This document shows, one piece after another, positions 53,431 to 54,673 of a stretch of DNA of 54,673 bases. The notes beneath the pieces are model-generated. The model did no database searches. It was not told where the DNA came from and saw only the letters and a list, made by a program, of their open reading frames with translations. How positions within the stretch are numbered: position 1 is the first letter of the stretch; every line of letters starts with the position of its first letter. Location of the stretch: NCBI RefSeq assembly GCF_020166415.1, contig NZ_JAIQXV010000025.1, forward strand, positions 1 to 54,673, given 5' to 3'. Both the position numbers and the translations under genes were made by a program. Origin of the DNA: Deinococcus multiflagellatus. Lineage in GTDB: Bacteria; Deinococcota; Deinococci; Deinococcales; Deinococcaceae.

Positions 53431-54606
53431 TCAGTACCGCACCAATCCGGCCAGCCCGCCAAATTCCCGCACCAGTCGCTGAGCGTGCTCGCCGTGCACC
53501 CGGCGCACCTCAATGCCGTACAGGTCTGTCAGGTCGGGCAGCAGTTCTTCCAGGGTCACCCGTTCCATCAGGCTGTCGTCCAGCGGGCTGTGGGGCACGT
53601 CCTTGCGGCTGGTGAAGTAGGGCACCTCGCGGTTGTGGCTGCGGTACAGGTGCAGCTGCGAGCCGTCTTCGGGGATGACCAACTGGTACACCCGGGCCTC
53701 CTGCAGCAGTTCCAGCACCCGTTCCATCTCCATCACGCCGCGTTCCTGGACCTCGTTCAGCAGGGCCTGTTCGGCGCGGTGCCGGTGCTCGGTCAGGAAC
53801 GGCTGAATTTTCTCCAGAATCTCGGCCGGGTTCACCCAGCCGGCGCCGCCCGTCACATTGGTTTCGCCAATGACCTCAAACGGCGCTTTTTCGGGCAATT
53901 CGGCCTTGAATTCCGCCACCCGCTGCACCGGGCCCACCAGCACCAGGGCGCCAATCTCGGCGCGGGTCAGCAACTCGGTCAGTTCGGCGGCGATGCGGTT
54001 GTAAAAGCGCTGCTGAATGGCGGCCTCGCGGTTCTCGAACAGGTCGGTGCCGCTGTCGCTGCGCGGACCGCTGCCGGGTTGCCCGCGCCCCGCCCCGCCG
54101 CTGCCCGGCGCCCCCGGCACATGGCGCGTGCCGGACACCATGGTGTCCCAGCGGTCGCCGTCGTCCAGGCGCACATTCTCTTCTCGGCGCAGTTCCAGCA
54201 ATTCGCCCTGGCGCAGCAGAAACAGCCGCGCCCATTCCCGGTCCACGGCCAGCACCGCCGCCGAGGGCATCAGGTCCAGCAGGCCCGCCAGCAGCGACTT
54301 GAGTGGGCGGCCATAGTGAAAGCGTTCAGGCAGGTCCGCTTGAATGTCGTGCCGCTCGAAAAAGTCGGCCCCCACCACATACAGCGCACTTTTTCCTGAA
54401 CTGGTGCGCGCCTGCCCCAGGTCTTCAAGCACCTGAGTCATGACGGTGGGGGGCACGCCCGCGCCCTGCATCGCCAGCTTGACGCGGGTCTGCAGGCCCG
54501 TGCCTTCGTTGTCGGGCAAGGTGGGGTTGTCGTTGATGACCCCCATGAACACCATGGTGTTGTCTGGAAGCTGCTGGATCCGGCGAATGGCGGTTCTGGA
54601 AATCAT
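53431..54606 (-). CDS. bacterial archaeo-eukaryotic release-factor-like (baeRF) protein
   Basis: The 391-residue protein resembles the bacterial eRF1/Pelota-type families. The C-terminal domain (about residues 290-391) reads LLQEARVYQLVIPEDGSQLHLYRS and LEELLPDLTDLYGIEVRRVHGEHAQRLVREFGGLAGLVRY, close to eRF1 domain 3. The middle holds DRFYNRI-like QQRFYNRIAAELTELL. A Gly-rich loop (GAPGSGGAGRGQPGSG, about residues 165-180) stands where classical eRF1 has GGQ, but GGQ itself is absent. These proteins are thought to act at stalled or hibernating ribosomes. MISRTAIRRIQQL at 54606 is the start; no ribosome site is clear. The stop is four bases from a MITE-like element. Confidence 0.75.
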   Translation of the reverse strand: MISRTAIRRIQQLPDNTMVFMGVINDNPTLPDNEGTGLQTRVKLAMQGAGVPPTVMTQVLEDLGQARTSSGKSALYVVGADFFERHDIQADLPERFHYGRPLKSLLAGLLDLMPSAAVLAVDREWARLFLLRQGELLELRREENVRLDDGDRWDTMVSGTRHVPGAPGSGGAGRGQPGSGPRSDSGTDLFENREAAIQQRFYNRIAAELTELLTRAEIGALVLVGPVQRVAEFKAELPEKAPFEVIGETNVTGGAGWVNPAEILEKIQPFLTEHRHRAEQALLNEVQERGVMEMERVLELLQEARVYQLVIPEDGSQLHLYRSHNREVPYFTSRKDVPHSPLDDSLMERVTLEELLPDLTDLYGIEVRRVHGEHAQRLVREFGGLAGLVRY

Positions 54607-54673
54607 GTGGCCATTGTTGGGACGTGCCCCTGGTTGCAGCCGTGCAGTTGCCGAACTGACTACCAGTCAAAAC

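Overview
The window is about 70% GC chromosomal DNA from a Deinococcus species. The reasons are: a block of murE, two deoxynucleoside kinases, an HtrA protease, an FmdB-like protein and glmS that matches, from memory, the order in D. radiodurans; a DUF3160 protein; a CrtA-like protein; and many start codons placed 6-8 bases after a TANNNT box with no Shine-Dalgarno sequence, as expected for the leaderless mRNAs common in this genus. Almost all of it reads as housekeeping or envelope genes. I see no phage, plasmid or CRISPR array.

Layout. 1-7 kb: rtcB, a secreted protein coupled to a CapA-type enzyme, DUF3160, and a low-GC gene ending in a barstar domain. 7-15 kb: murE, a 1093-residue ATPase/TPR/BTAD regulator, and an insertion sequence whose transposase has an in-frame stop. 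14-21 kb: a secreted protein, two kinases, an SPFH/ribbon-helix-helix operon behind a perfect 22-bp palindrome, htrA, a cysteine-free FmdB homologue, and glmS behind a recognisable glmS ribozyme. 21-30 kb: a low-GC HNH protein, a CrtA-like oxygenase, a secreted papain-like peptidase, lpd, hemW carrying a repetitive in-frame insert, and small unknown genes. 29.8-30.7 kb: a gene-free stretch with three 64-bp repeats, each a strong promoter running straight into a terminator hairpin. 30-37 kb: an AEC transporter, a SUKH immunity-like gene, a BCS1-like AAA protein, AIM24, a diguanylate cyclase, rpmF and a TRIC-type channel. 37-48 kb: a class II photolyase, an MBL hydrolase coupled to an APH-like kinase, trmH, terC with a tiny coupled leader peptide, archaeal-type phosphoglycerate mutase, a FCP1-like HAD protein, and a MocR regulator divergent from a BenE-type permease with four phased operator repeats between them. 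48-53 kb: a likely small RNA, then a compact archaic (spore-coat-U type) chaperone-usher pilus operon. 53-54.6 kb: a baeRF-type protein.

Themes. Envelope and surface: murE, glmS, CapA, htrA, the peptidase and the pilus. Translation and RNA: rtcB, trmH, rpmF, baeRF and the glmS ribozyme. Three genes (barstar, HNH, SUKH) are visibly poorer in GC than their neighbours and look acquired; two of them are orphan immunity-type genes without a toxin nearby. The intergenic DNA is rich in small dispersed repeats: at least one MITE-like family with three copies, a REP-like hairpin family into which the insertion sequence has landed, GATGG-type minisatellites, and the promoter-hairpin repeats. A 12-base word is shared between the region upstream of the pilus promoter and the region upstream of the diguanylate cyclase, which may hint at common control.
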